A stretch of DNA of 64,000 nucleotides from AWTP1-13 sp963820375. Lineage in GTDB: Bacteria > Pseudomonadota > Alphaproteobacteria > Rhizobiales > Hyphomicrobiaceae. The position numbers were made by a program, and so were the translations under genes. The DNA lies in contig CAWFZX010000013.1 in assembly GCA_963820375.1 (NCBI GenBank), forward strand, positions 124,001 to 188,000, in the 5' to 3' direction. Below the pieces are notes generated by a model, which was not told the DNA's origin, searched no databases, and was given only the letters and a program-made list of their open reading frames with translations. Positions 18,603 to 29,446 of this stretch are shown here, piece after piece (the first letter of the stretch is position 1; each line of letters begins with the position of its first letter).

Positions 18603-19035
18603 GCCGCAGCCGCCGGCGGCCGCTGCGGCGCGGCCTCCGGGGCCGCTTATGACCTCTGTACAAGCGCGGCGTTAATCTTTCGCAGTGCGGAAAAAGCTGT
18701 TAAACGGGCATTGCCCGCGCCGGTCCGGTCTTGTCGGCGGGCAGTCAGCACGCAGGTGCCGCAAGACGAAGGGTCGATGGCCAAGCCGTTTTTTGTGCGC
18801 ACTGGGCCCGGGAGGCCCAGACTTGGGGTCCGCAAAGCGTGCCGCAGGGTCGCGGATACGGCGCCAAAGGCGCGCCGGGCGCTGAGCAAACGACCGCCTG
18901 GCTGTGAGCCTGGGCCCGCGCACCGACCGCGGCCGCCGCGAGGGCTGATCGGGCGGCCAAACGGGGCGCGGACATGACAGGCAAGGGTTAACGATGCGGG
19001 CAGCGACAAACGGAACAACGGTTGCGACACGAGGC
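18603..19035. other. Intergenic region before accB, with stem-loops
   Basis: About 430 bp without a convincing gene. Directly after dsbA is GCCGCAGC...GCTGCGGC (18603-18629), a strong hairpin that could end the dsbA transcript. CTGGGCC-loop-GGCCCAG at 18802-18820 lies in the accB leader. In many relatives aroQ sits here; no aroQ coding sequence is visible. Confidence 0.6.
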
Positions 19036-19506
19036 ATGGCGAAGGAGGCGAAAATTAGAGGCGGTCCCGATCAGGACCTCATTAGGGAGTTGGCCTCCCT
19101 CCTGGAGGAGACCGGGCTCAGCGAGATCGAGATCGAGCGCGAAGGACTGCGGGTGCGGGTGGCGCGTCAGCAGGCCGTTAGCGCGCTGAGCGCGGCAACG
19201 CCGTCGCTGGCCAGTCTCTCCTCGGCACCGCCGCCGATCGCCAAAGCCACGGCCGATGACCCCAGCAAGCATCCCGGTTGCGTCAAATCCCCCATGGTCG
19301 GCACGGCCTACCTGGCCTCCGAACCCGGCGCTGCCCCCTTCATCGAGGTCGGCACGCGCGTGGCGCAGGGGCAGACCATCCTCATCATCGAAGCCATGAA
19401 GACCATGAACCACATTCCGGCCCCGAAGGCTGGCACCGTCACCGCCATCCTCGTCGGCAATGGCCATCCGGTGGAGTTCGGCGAGCCGCTTGTCATTATC
19501 GAGTAA
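19036..19506 (+). CDS. accB: Acetyl-CoA carboxylase biotin carboxyl carrier protein
   Basis: 156 residues. The N-terminus (DLIRELASLLEETGLSEIEIE) is the conserved BCCP start, a Pro/Ala-rich linker follows, and the C-terminal biotinyl domain has EAMKTMN with the biotinylated lysine at K122. It carries carboxybiotin between AccC and the carboxyltransferase in fatty-acid synthesis. ATG 19036 is preferred to 18994 on family length, with the ATG just upstream of the conserved region. accC begins 23 bp downstream. Confidence 0.95.
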   Translation: MAKEAKIRGGPDQDLIRELASLLEETGLSEIEIEREGLRVRVARQQAVSALSAATPSLASLSSAPPPIAKATADDPSKHPGCVKSPMVGTAYLASEPGAAPFIEVGTRVAQGQTILIIEAMKTMNHIPAPKAGTVTAILVGNGHPVEFGEPLVIIE

Positions 19507-19529
19507 CGACCCGGAGCCGTCTCGCAGCG

Positions 19530-20870
<1,341 letters not shown>

Positions 20871-20905
20871 TTCGCTAAGAGAACGGCGGTGCCAGGGACC
20901 AGGTG

Positions 20906-21583
20906 ATGGCTTCGCGCGACGACATCGTCATCGAAATTACGCCGCAGGTCCTCTTGAAGGCCTACGCCTGCGGGATCTTTCCTATGGCGGAGAGCTCCGA
21001 CGACCCGGCGCTGTATTGGATCGAACCGCAGCAGCGGGGCATCCTGCCGCTCGGCGCGGTGCACATTCCCCGTCGCCTTGCCCGCACGGTCCGGCAGGCC
21101 AGCTACGATATCAGGATCGATCACGACTTCGAGGCCGTGATCGACGGCTGCGCCATGTCCCGCCCGGGCCGGCGCACGACCTGGATCAACCGCAGGATTC
21201 GCGGCCTTTACCGCGACCTGTTCGACGCCGGCTACTGCCACACCGTCGAGGCCTGGGAGGGCGGCCGCCTGGTCGGTGGATTGTACGGCGTGGCGCTCAA
21301 CGGAGCCTTCTTCGGCGAGAGCATGTTTTCCAATGCGCGTGATGCCAGCAAGGTGGCACTGGTGTATCTGTGCGCCAGGCTGATCGCCGGCAAATTCAGC
21401 CTGCTCGATACCCAGTTCGTGACGGAGCACTTGCGGCAGTTCGGCACCATGGAGCTCGATCGCAACGAGTTCCACACGCTCCTGGAGAAAGCCCTGGCGC
21501 ATCAAGCCGACTTCTTGGCGTTGCCGGCGACCGCTGCACCCGACACCATTCTTCAGATTATTGCCGCCGACCGCACGCCCTGA
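20906..21583 (+). CDS. aat: Leucyl/phenylalanyl-tRNA--protein transferase
   Basis: 225 residues. The family signatures AYACGIFPMAESSDD, FFGESMFS and LLDTQFVTEHLRQFG are present. It transfers Leu or Phe from tRNA to N-terminal Lys/Arg, marking proteins for ClpAP through the N-degron pathway. ATG 20906 is taken over the adjacent GTG 20903; CCAGG/AGG upstream is a weak ribosome site. It ends 3 bp from the convergent DUF2155 gene. Confidence 0.95.
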   Translation: MASRDDIVIEITPQVLLKAYACGIFPMAESSDDPALYWIEPQQRGILPLGAVHIPRRLARTVRQASYDIRIDHDFEAVIDGCAMSRPGRRTTWINRRIRGLYRDLFDAGYCHTVEAWEGGRLVGGLYGVALNGAFFGESMFSNARDASKVALVYLCARLIAGKFSLLDTQFVTEHLRQFGTMELDRNEFHTLLEKALAHQADFLALPATAAPDTILQIIAADRTP

Positions 21584-21586
21584 TCT

Positions 21587-22096
21587 TCAGCGCGGCACGC
21601 GTCGCCGGCGTGGCGACAACTCGCCCTCGCTCGGCGGAGACGGTTCGCTGGCGGCAGGCCCACCGCCCTGCACGGGTCGCGGGCCAACCTGGCGCTGCGG
21701 CTGGCTGCAATCGGTCAGCCAAACGTCAAACACCGGATGCTCAACCGCATTCAGGCCCGGGCTGTCGGCAAACATCCAGCCCGAGAAGATGCGCTTTTCC
21801 TTGCCGTCGAGCTGGGTTTCTTCAACTTCGACGAAAGAGGTGGTCTTGGGCGGCTCGGTGGGCGCGCGCGAGTAGCACACGCGCGGGGTGATCTTCAGGG
21901 CGCCGAACGTGGCCGTCTGATTGAGGGGCACCTCGAGGCGCGAAATCTTGGCGGTCACTTTGTCGAGCGCGGCAAACACGGCAACGGCATTGTCGATGCG
22001 TTGGGCTGAGGCAGGATCAGCCGCCAACACGGCACCGGCGCAGGCAGCGGCCAAGCCTGCGGCCAACTTCAACCGGCGCAAGACCTCACTTCTCAT
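21587..22096 (-). CDS. DUF2155 domain-containing secreted protein
   Basis: 169 residues. A signal peptide (LKLAAGLAAACAGAVLAADPASAQ) is followed by the DUF2155 core, recognisable by WMFADSPGLNAVEHPVFDVWLTDC, and a Pro/Arg-rich tail. The family is restricted mainly to alphaproteobacteria and has no assigned reaction. ATG 22096 is chosen so that the signal peptide is N-terminal; the longer frame from 22306 lacks family support. It lies downstream of the NDUFA12-like gene on the same strand, as in many relatives. Confidence 0.88.
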   Translation of the reverse strand: MRSEVLRRLKLAAGLAAACAGAVLAADPASAQRIDNAVAVFAALDKVTAKISRLEVPLNQTATFGALKITPRVCYSRAPTEPPKTTSFVEVEETQLDGKEKRIFSGWMFADSPGLNAVEHPVFDVWLTDCSQPQRQVGPRPVQGGGPAASEPSPPSEGELSPRRRRVPR

Positions 22097-22179
22097 CGGC
22101 TGCAACGTTGTGTCGGCGCGCCCCCACGCGGGCGCGCTGACGACGCGCGCAAAAGGTGGCGCCAGCGTGACCGGAATGT

Positions 22180-22578
22180 TCAGCTCGGTTGCCACGGCTT
22201 GTAGTCGCCCGTTGCCGCCGGCCGCCGGCCGCTTTTTAGGATGCTGCCATCCGGACGGTAGGCCTCTGCCGTCCCGGTCATGTTCATGCGATGCGGCTTC
22301 TCCCATGGCCGCGGCGTATAGGCCTCCTCAGTCGGCGGTATATCAACCATGTAGTGCATCCAGCCGTGCCACTCGGGCGGCACCTGGGAGGCCTCGGCCA
22401 AGGTGCTGTAGATGACCCAGCGTCGCGGCACGCCCAGGGGACCAACCCCGCGCCGCTGCACGTAATAGCGGTTGCCGGCGGCATCGCTGCCGACGAATTT
22501 GCCCCGCCAGGCCGTATAAAGGCGGTTCGACCAGGTATTGCCGCCCCACCAGCTGAAGATTTCTTTGAGGATGCCCAT
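22180..22578 (-). CDS. NDUFA12-like NADH:ubiquinone oxidoreductase accessory subunit
   Basis: 132 residues, full family length. Motifs GNRYYVQRRGVGPLGVPRRWVIY and VPPEWHGWMHY match the B17.2/NDUFA12 family, with the C-terminal PWEKPHRMNMTGT. In alphaproteobacteria it is a supernumerary complex I subunit on the peripheral arm. ATG 22578 starts MGILKEIFSWWGG, the usual N-terminus. The gene is monocistronic or paired with DUF2155. Confidence 0.93.
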   Translation of the reverse strand: MGILKEIFSWWGGNTWSNRLYTAWRGKFVGSDAAGNRYYVQRRGVGPLGVPRRWVIYSTLAEASQVPPEWHGWMHYMVDIPPTEEAYTPRPWEKPHRMNMTGTAEAYRPDGSILKSGRRPAATGDYKPWQPS

Positions 22579-23184
22579 CGGCCCCTGCAGTCTCGTGTTT
22601 GCGCTATATCCGCTGCGGCCGCTTATGACACCGCGCTTGCGGCCCTGTCCATCCATCCGCTGCCGCGGCACATCGGCCACACCGCGTGTTTCAGAATCGC
22701 CCTATGTGTTCATGACCTGGGGAGGATCCTTCAATAACAGCTGCAGGAACGGTTGATCGCCCACCGGCCCGTTTTCTCTAAGCCCTTGAAGCGTCGGTCC
22801 TCCAGGCCTGCCTGTCCACAGCACTGGCCCTGGTCGCCTCCTACCTACTACATTTAGTGTCTGGTCCTATCTACACCCCCAAGACCTCGTGACGACAGCC
22901 TCCGAATCGTCATAGTTTGTGTCTTACGGGCGCCGGTCAGCCGACCGTGCCGCCCTCAGCACAATCCGCCGCGCCTGCTCGGACGGTTGGGTCACTGGGC
23001 GGGCGCCCACCGCGAGGCGCAAAGAGGATTTTCGCCGCGCGGGTTTGGTTGTGTGTTGCTGCCGTCGCGTCTGTGGCCTGGTTGCGTCTTAACGGTCGCA
23101 TCTGCGTTTTCACGATCGCGCAAAAAACTGGGGCGTGCCGCTCGTGACGGGCTGGCGAGCGCCACCGCCAAACGGGGGCAAGAC
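22579..23184. other. Divergent intergenic region upstream of nrdJ
   Basis: About 600 bp with no supported gene between the NDUFA12-like gene and nrdJ. Frames running through it extend the nrdJ frame but lack family similarity. It should contain the nrdJ promoter; a weak NrdR-box-like sequence is present at 22845-22860. No cobalamin riboswitch was recognised. Confidence 0.6.
22845..22860 (+). promoter_or_regulatory. Possible NrdR box
   Basis: CTACTACATTTAGTGT matches the remembered 16-bp NrdR consensus at about 12 positions. A weaker candidate (ending TTTGTGT at 22922) lies 62 bp on, twice the usual 31-bp spacing. NrdR represses ribonucleotide reductase genes. This is suggestive only. Confidence 0.25.
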
Positions 23185-26100
23185 ATGCTAATCAAGCGGC
23201 GCTTCACGACGGAGGGCAAATCGCCCTATGCCGACATCGGCTTCCGCCGCGCCACCTCTGAAATCAAAAATCCCGACGGCTCGATCGTCTTTAAGCTCGA
23301 TCATTTCGCGGTACCCGAGCACTGGAGCCAGGTGGCGGCCGACATCTTGGCGCAAAAATACTTCCGCAAGGCGGGGGTGCCGGCCCGCCTCAAGCGCGTC
23401 GAAGAGACGCAAGTTCCTTCCTGGCTGTGGCGCTCGGTTCCAGACGAGCGCGCGCTGGCGGAGCGGCCGCAGCAAGACCGCAGCATCGGCGAGACCGACG
23501 CCAGGCAAGTGTTCGACCGCCTGGCCGGCACCTGGACCTATTGGGGCTGGAAGGGCGGCTATTTTACCGGCGAGGACGATGCGCGCGCGTTCTTCGACGA
23601 GCACCGCTACATGCTGGCCATGCAGATGGGAGCCCCCAACAGCCCGCAATGGTTCAACACCGGCCTGCACTGGGCCTATGGCATCGATGGCCCGGGCCAG
23701 GGCCACTATTACGTCGACCACGAAACCGGCGAGCTGACGGCGTCAAGCTCGGCCTATGAGCATCCCCAACCGCACGCCTGCTTTATCCAGTCCATCGCCG
23801 ATGATCTCGTCAACGAGGGCGGCATCATGGACCTGTGGGTGCGCGAAGCCCGGCTTTTCAAGTATGGCTCCGGCACCGGCTCCAACTTCTCCAGCCTGCG
23901 GGCGGAGAACGAGAAGCTGTCCGGCGGTGGCAAATCCTCGGGCCTCATGAGTTTCCTCAAAATCGGAGACCGCGCGGCCGGTGCCATCAAGTCGGGTGGC
24001 ACCACCCGTCGCGCCGCCAAGATGGTGGTGGTCGACATCGATCACCCCGACATTGAGGCCTACATCGACTGGAAGGTGAAGGAGGAACAGAAGGTTGCCG
24101 CCCTCGTCACCGGCTCCAAAATCTGCCAACGGCGGCTCCGGGCCATCCTCAAAGCCTGCGTCAATTGTGAAGCCGAGGGCGAAGCCTGCTTCGACGCTGC
24201 CAAGAACCCTGCCCTCAAGCGCAGCATCAAAGAGGCACGCCGCGACCTGGTGCCGGACGCCTACATTCGCCGCGTCATCCAATTCGCCCGCCAGGGCTAT
24301 AAGGACATCGAATTCGCCAGCTACGACGCCGATTGGGATAGCGAGGCCTATCTCACCGTTTCGGGCCAGAACTCCAACAACTCGGTGCGTGTGTCCGACC
24401 GCTTCCTCAATGCCGTCATCGAGGATCGAGACTGGGACCTGACCGCGCGGCTCAGCGGCAAAACCGTCAAGACCATGCCGGCGCGGGAGCTCTGGGAAAA
24501 GGTCGGTTACGCGGCCTGGGCCTCGGCCGATCCTGGCATCCAGTTCCATACCACCATCAACGATTGGCACACCTGCCCGAAGTCGGGGCCGATCCGCGCC
24601 TCCAATCCCTGCTCGGAGTACATGTTTCTCGACGACACCGCCTGCAATCTTGCCTCCCTGAACCTGATGATGTTTCGCGGTGCCGATAAGCGTTTCGATG
24701 TCGCCGCTTACGAACATGCCTGCCGGCTGTGGACCGTTGCCCTGGAAATTTCCGTGCTGATGGCCCAGTTTCCCTCGCGCAAGATCGCCGAGCTCTCCTA
24801 TCGCTACCGCACCCTCGGGCTGGGCTTTGCCAATATCGGCGGCTGCCTGATGGCCTCCGGCATCCCCTACGACAGCGCCGAAGGCCGTGCCATCTGCGGC
24901 GCGCTGGCGGCCATCATGACGGGCGTGTCCTACGCCACCTCGGCGGAAATGGCCGGTGCGCTCGGCGCCTTCCCGGGCTACGAGGCCAACAAGGCCGATA
25001 TGCTGCGCGTCATCCGCAATCACCGCCGCGCCGCCTATGGCCAGCTGGACGGCTACGAGAAGGTTGCCATCGCCCCGGTGCCGCTCGACCATGCCGCGTG
25101 CCCGGAGCCGCAGTTGATCGAGGCCGCCCAGCGCGCCTGGGATCGCGCCATCGAGCTCGGCCAACAGCACGGCTATCGCAACGCCCAGGCCACGGTGATC
25201 GCGCCGACCGGCACCATTGGCCTCGTTATGGACTGCGACACCACGGGCATCGAACCGGACTTCGCGCTGGTGAAGTTCAAGAAGCTGGCCGGCGGCGGCT
25301 ATTTCAAGATCATCAACCAGGCCGTGCCGGAGGCCTTGCGCACGCTCGGCTACGGCCCGGCGCAGATTGCCGAGATCGAAGCCTATGCCGTCGGCCACGG
25401 CTCGCTGGCGCAGGCGCCGGCCATCAACCACACAACGCTCAAAGCCCGCGGCTTCACGAGCGAGGTCCTGCGCAAGCTGGAGGGCGCGCTCAAAAGCGCC
25501 TTCGACATCAAGTTTGTCTTCAATCGCTGGACCTTGGGGGAGGAATTCCTCACCGGCACGCTCAAGATCGAGGTCGACAAGCTCAACGACATCTCCTTCG
25601 ATCTCTTGAGCCATCTCGGCTTTTCGAAAAAAGACATCGAAGCGGCAAACGAGCATGCCTGCGGGGCGATGACGCTGGAAGGCGCCCCCCACATTGCCGA
25701 GGCGCACCTGCCGGTGTTCGATTGCGCCAGCCCCTGCGGCCGCAAGGGCAAGCGCTTCCTGTCGGTGGAAAGCCACATCTACATGATGGCGGCGGCGCAA
25801 CCCTTCATCTCGGGCGCCATCTCCAAGACCATCAACATGCCCAACGAGGCAACCGTCGACGACTGCAAGAGTGCCTACATGCTGTCCTGGCGTCTTGCCC
25901 TCAAGGCCAACGCGCTTTATCGCGATGGCTCCAAGCTGTCGCAGCCGCTCAATGCGCAACTGTTGGTGGAAGAGGCCGAGGAGGCCGAGGAGGTGCTGGC
26001 CGAGATCGGCGCCGACAAGCCGATGGCCGCACGCGCGGCGGTGGCCGCCGAGCGGATCGTCGAGCGCATCATCGAACGCGAACGCCAGCGCGAAAAGCTA

Positions 26101-26991
26101 CCCAATCGGCGCAAGAGCTACACCCAGAAGGCCACCGTCGGCGGTCATAAGGTCTACCTTCACACCGGCGAATACGAGGACGGGCGGCTCGGCGAGATCT
26201 TCATCGACATGCACAAGGAAGGCGCCGCCTTCCGCTCACTGATGAACAACTTCGCCATCGCCATCTCGCTCGGCCTGCAATACGGCGTGCCGCTCGAGGA
26301 GTACGTCGATGCCTTCACCTTCACGCGCTTCGAGCCGGCAGGCCTGGTGCAGGGCAACGATACCATCAAGAATGCCACTTCGATCCTCGACTACATCTTC
26401 CGCGAGCTGGCCGTCTCCTATCTCGGTCGCAACGATTTGGCCCACGTCGACCTGAGCGAGGTCGCCAATACCGGGCTTGGCTCCTCCGAAGAGGAGCTGG
26501 AGGAGGAGCAGGCGCCGCCACCGGCGGCAAAGTATTTGTCGCGCGGGTTGCTGCGCGGCCAGGAAAACCGCGTGCTGGCGCTGCGCTCGACGAGCAGCGT
26601 GGTGGTGGCGGAGGACGTCGAAACGGCGAGCCCCGTGGCCGCGCTGCAGCAGGGCGTCACAAGCGCCTTTGCCGCTCCCAAGCAGCGCATGGAGGCAGCC
26701 ATCGAGCATCTGGCGGCGGTGCAGCAGGAATTGGCTGGCACACTGGCGCCGGTGGCGCGGGCCGAGGCCCAGCTGTCGGTCACCGAGTTGGCTGAGCAGC
26801 TCAACGATCAGCTGGCCGCGCGGGCCCAGGCGCGCGCTGCCCCCACCAGCCGTGCCGTCGACCGCGCCGCCGAGGCACGCGTCAAGGGCTATGAGGGCGA
26901 GAACTGTCGCGAATGCGGCAATTTCACCCTGGTGCGCAACGGCACCTGCCTCAAGTGTGACACCTGCGGCGGGACCAGCGGATGTAGTTGA
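23185..26991 (+). CDS. nrdJ: Vitamin B12-dependent ribonucleotide reductase (class II)
   Basis: 1268 residues. It reduces ribonucleotides to deoxyribonucleotides using adenosylcobalamin. The start MLIKRRFTTEGKSPYADIGF, the SNPCSEYMFLDDTACNLASL active-site region, and the long C-terminal extension ending in a zinc-ribbon-like CRECGNFTLVRNG-CLKCDTCG are characteristic of the large alphaproteobacterial NrdJ. ATG 23185 follows GGGGGCAAG. No nrdAB genes are seen in the window. The C-terminal cysteines probably relay electrons from thioredoxin. Confidence 0.96.
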   Translation: MLIKRRFTTEGKSPYADIGFRRATSEIKNPDGSIVFKLDHFAVPEHWSQVAADILAQKYFRKAGVPARLKRVEETQVPSWLWRSVPDERALAERPQQDRSIGETDARQVFDRLAGTWTYWGWKGGYFTGEDDARAFFDEHRYMLAMQMGAPNSPQWFNTGLHWAYGIDGPGQGHYYVDHETGELTASSSAYEHPQPHACFIQSIADDLVNEGGIMDLWVREARLFKYGSGTGSNFSSLRAENEKLSGGGKSSGLMSFLKIGDRAAGAIKSGGTTRRAAKMVVVDIDHPDIEAYIDWKVKEEQKVAALVTGSKICQRRLRAILKACVNCEAEGEACFDAAKNPALKRSIKEARRDLVPDAYIRRVIQFARQGYKDIEFASYDADWDSEAYLTVSGQNSNNSVRVSDRFLNAVIEDRDWDLTARLSGKTVKTMPARELWEKVGYAAWASADPGIQFHTTINDWHTCPKSGPIRASNPCSEYMFLDDTACNLASLNLMMFRGADKRFDVAAYEHACRLWTVALEISVLMAQFPSRKIAELSYRYRTLGLGFANIGGCLMASGIPYDSAEGRAICGALAAIMTGVSYATSAEMAGALGAFPGYEANKADMLRVIRNHRRAAYGQLDGYEKVAIAPVPLDHAACPEPQLIEAAQRAWDRAIELGQQHGYRNAQATVIAPTGTIGLVMDCDTTGIEPDFALVKFKKLAGGGYFKIINQAVPEALRTLGYGPAQIAEIEAYAVGHGSLAQAPAINHTTLKARGFTSEVLRKLEGALKSAFDIKFVFNRWTLGEEFLTGTLKIEVDKLNDISFDLLSHLGFSKKDIEAANEHACGAMTLEGAPHIAEAHLPVFDCASPCGRKGKRFLSVESHIYMMAAAQPFISGAISKTINMPNEATVDDCKSAYMLSWRLALKANALYRDGSKLSQPLNAQLLVEEAEEAEEVLAEIGADKPMAARAAVAAERIVERIIERERQREKLPNRRKSYTQKATVGGHKVYLHTGEYEDGRLGEIFIDMHKEGAAFRSLMNNFAIAISLGLQYGVPLEEYVDAFTFTRFEPAGLVQGNDTIKNATSILDYIFRELAVSYLGRNDLAHVDLSEVANTGLGSSEEELEEEQAPPPAAKYLSRGLLRGQENRVLALRSTSSVVVAEDVETASPVAALQQGVTSAFAAPKQRMEAAIEHLAAVQQELAGTLAPVARAEAQLSVTELAEQLNDQLAARAQARAAPTSRAVDRAAEARVKGYEGENCRECGNFTLVRNGTCLKCDTCGGTSGCS

Positions 26992-27402
26992 GAAAACGCA
27001 AATAGCCGCTTCGCCGCCGTCGGCGCAAGCCTCAGCGCCGCCGCAGCGCCGGCGGTGCGCTACCCGCCGGCAGGATCGTCGACGATGGGGAGCAATGCCC
27101 CGCCAGCGCTTGGTGCGGATGGTTGTTGCTGGCGGCGCTGGGTTGAGCGGTTGTCGCAGATGGTGAGCGCGCCAACCCGACAAGGGCCGCTCGACCCCGG
27201 CGCCAGGGTAGAGCTGGCAGCAAAGTCGACATTCGGCTTGGCCCCGGCCGGCCTGAAGCCAGCAAGCTTGGCCTCAGAAAAGCGCTTTGTGGCCGGTCTT
27301 GCGGCAGCAGGACTGGTTTGCTGGGCCCGAGCGCCCCAACAGCGCCCAAGATCGCGCGCCCCCTGAGGCCTGCTGTGGCCGCCATCCCCAAAGGGTCGCC
27401 GC
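26992..27402. other. Intergenic region after nrdJ
   Basis: About 410 bp with no convincing gene; overlapping frames on both strands have no recognisable domain. It presumably holds the nrdJ terminator and the promoter of the methyltransferase gene. Confidence 0.5.
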
Positions 27403-27975
27403 ATGACCTCGCCTTATACCCTGATTGCCTACGCCGCCTGGGCGCTGATCCTGGTCGTTTGGATCCCCAGCTATTTCACAAGCCGCAAGGCCGTGCGCAG
27501 CGGCAGGCCGGTCTTGCAGGTGGCGGCCACGTCGCTGATTGCGCTCGCCTTTATTTTATTGTTCCAGCGCCGAACGGAAGGACTATTGGGCAGGCGGCTG
27601 ACGGACGTGCCAGTCCTCATCGCCCTCCTTGCCGATCTCGTGTGCGTTGCCGCCTTGCTGTTTGCAATCTGGGCGCGCCTGACCCTGGGTCGGAATTGGT
27701 CGGGGATGCTGGCCTCGGTGGGCGAGAACCACGAACTCGTGGTCGCCGGCCCTTACAAGTATGTCCGCCACCCCATCTATGCCGGCTTCCTGATCGCCAT
27801 GGCGGCAACCGCGGTGACGATCGGTACGCTCGCCAGCTACCTGGCGGTGGCCATCGGTCTGGTGGCCTTCCTGTTACGCATTGGCCTCGAAGAGGCCCTG
27901 ATGCTGTCGCAGTTCCCGCAGGCCTACCGCGCCTACCAAAAAGAGACTGCCGCGCTGATCCCCTTTGTTTGCTAG
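27403..27975 (+). CDS. Isoprenylcysteine/phospholipid methyltransferase-like membrane protein
   Basis: 190 residues with four to five hydrophobic segments. The C-terminal motif GPYKYVRHPIYAGFL plus a later Glu-rich EEALM and the final YRAYQKE are the SAM-binding signature of the ICMT/PEMT (NnrU-like) family. These integral enzymes methylate small-molecule or lipid substrates at the inner membrane. The bacterial substrate is usually unknown. It is convergent with the FAD oxidoreductase gene. Confidence 0.85.
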   Translation: MTSPYTLIAYAAWALILVVWIPSYFTSRKAVRSGRPVLQVAATSLIALAFILLFQRRTEGLLGRRLTDVPVLIALLADLVCVAALLFAIWARLTLGRNWSGMLASVGENHELVVAGPYKYVRHPIYAGFLIAMAATAVTIGTLASYLAVAIGLVAFLLRIGLEEALMLSQFPQAYRAYQKETAALIPFVC

Positions 27976-28062
27976 CGCCACCCGCATCAGACCCCGAGGG
28001 TGCTCGCCGACGCGCCGGAACGGCACTCCCCCGACACGACCCGATTGGCCCCGCAACGGCCT

Positions 28063-29427
28063 TCAGAGCTGACCGCCATCTCCCCAGTTCTGCAAAAGTC
28101 GGCGGTAGCCTGCATCCTGGTAGCGCGAGAGCGCGAAGGCCGGGGCGTAGGCAGGCAGCGCAGCCCGCAAAAGGTGTCGCGCCAGCAGCTCTCCTCCAGC
28201 ACACGCGGCCATGACCCCAAAACCCGAAAATCCCCCGGAAATATAAGCGCCCTCGACCGGCAAGGGGCCGATCAGCGGCCGGTTCTCGCGCGTCTTGATG
28301 TAGTAGCCCCCGTCGATGTGGCCGCGCACGCCGGCGTAAGCGACGAGCGCCGGCACCATGGTCGACATGCCACGCAGCGCGATCTCGGCGTAGTGCGCCG
28401 GCTCGGGCAACGGGAAGACGACTTCGGTTGCGGCACTGTCGTAGTTGAACAGGACCAGCAGCGTCGTGCCGCTGCCGTCGGGTCGCGCGTGCACGCCCGG
28501 CGGAAACGTCTCCAGCAGCCAACCTGTGTCGGGCTCTTGCGCGAGAGCGGCGCGCTCCTCCGCGCTCCAAGGCAACTGCTGCGGGTCGAGCCAAATCAGC
28601 ATCGGCGATCCACGCGGCACCGCGCCGAGCCGATCGGAGAAGCTCACTTTCTGGTGGCGCTCGGCAAACACGGGGAGCTCGATGCCGATCATGGCGGCCA
28701 CCTCCTTTTGCATCGGACCGGCGGCGATCACCAGCTCGGTTGCCTCCAGCGTTTGCCGCACGCCGTGCTGTTCGACCTGAACCGAGCGGACGCGTCCGGC
28801 CGCCAACTCGATGCCCACGAGCTTTGCCCGCAGCAATTTTACGCCGCACGCTCGGGCTGCCTCCAGCATCACCGTGCCCAACCCGTGCGCGCTGAGCCAG
28901 CCGGCGCGCCGGGCATGCAAGACCGCGACCGTCGTCGGCGCAAGATAGGGAAAGTGCCGGCGCAGCAAGCTGGCATCGGTGATGATGTCGGCACCGGTCA
29001 GGGCCTCTTCGAAGCCGTGCTCCGGCGCCGGCCGGTAGGGGCTCGAAGGCGTCGCGTGCAGGCGGACCGGACCGCTGCCCAGCGCCTGAGCCGTTGCCGC
29101 CAAGCCCTCGAGCCGCGCGGCGGTGCTCGCCATGGCGGTGGCATACAGATAGCCGCGGCGGTTCATATTGATGCGGTTGTCGGTGGCCCGGGCGATCCCC
29201 TCCATCAGGTCGATGCTTCGGTTCATGAAAGCGGTCATGGCCTCATCGGGCCCGGGCCACCAGTTGCGATAGGCCTCGGTGGACTTGTCCGACGTCAGCG
29301 ACAGGGGGCTTGCCGCATCGAGAATGACGACGTCGGCATGGCCGTGCTCGACGGCCAAATAGTAGGCCGCCGCGATGCCGGCGATGCCGGCGCCGCAAAT
29401 GACGACCTTGTTGGATGCATTCGCCAT
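28063..29427 (-). CDS. FAD-dependent oxidoreductase (DAO family)
   Basis: 454 residues. The FAD Rossmann motif GAGIAG (residues 12-17) and the C-terminal GFSGFGVMAACAGGELLA segment of D-amino-acid/glycine-oxidase-like enzymes are present. The family oxidises amines or N-substituted amino acids. ATG 29427 is used; the caller start at 29433 is a TTG. It is the last gene of a polyamine-type ABC operon, 19 bp after the permease, so it probably oxidises the imported amine or its breakdown product. Confidence 0.88.
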   Translation of the reverse strand: MANASNKVVICGAGIAGIAAAYYLAVEHGHADVVILDAASPLSLTSDKSTEAYRNWWPGPDEAMTAFMNRSIDLMEGIARATDNRINMNRRGYLYATAMASTAARLEGLAATAQALGSGPVRLHATPSSPYRPAPEHGFEEALTGADIITDASLLRRHFPYLAPTTVAVLHARRAGWLSAHGLGTVMLEAARACGVKLLRAKLVGIELAAGRVRSVQVEQHGVRQTLEATELVIAAGPMQKEVAAMIGIELPVFAERHQKVSFSDRLGAVPRGSPMLIWLDPQQLPWSAEERAALAQEPDTGWLLETFPPGVHARPDGSGTTLLVLFNYDSAATEVVFPLPEPAHYAEIALRGMSTMVPALVAYAGVRGHIDGGYYIKTRENRPLIGPLPVEGAYISGGFSGFGVMAACAGGELLARHLLRAALPAYAPAFALSRYQDAGYRRLLQNWGDGGQL

Positions 29428-29446
29428 ACCCAAGCTCGCCCGCCGA

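Noticed and set aside
22987..23184. N-terminal extension of nrdJ
   Set aside because: The canonical N-terminus begins at 23185; the extension is Arg/Gly-rich and not family-like.
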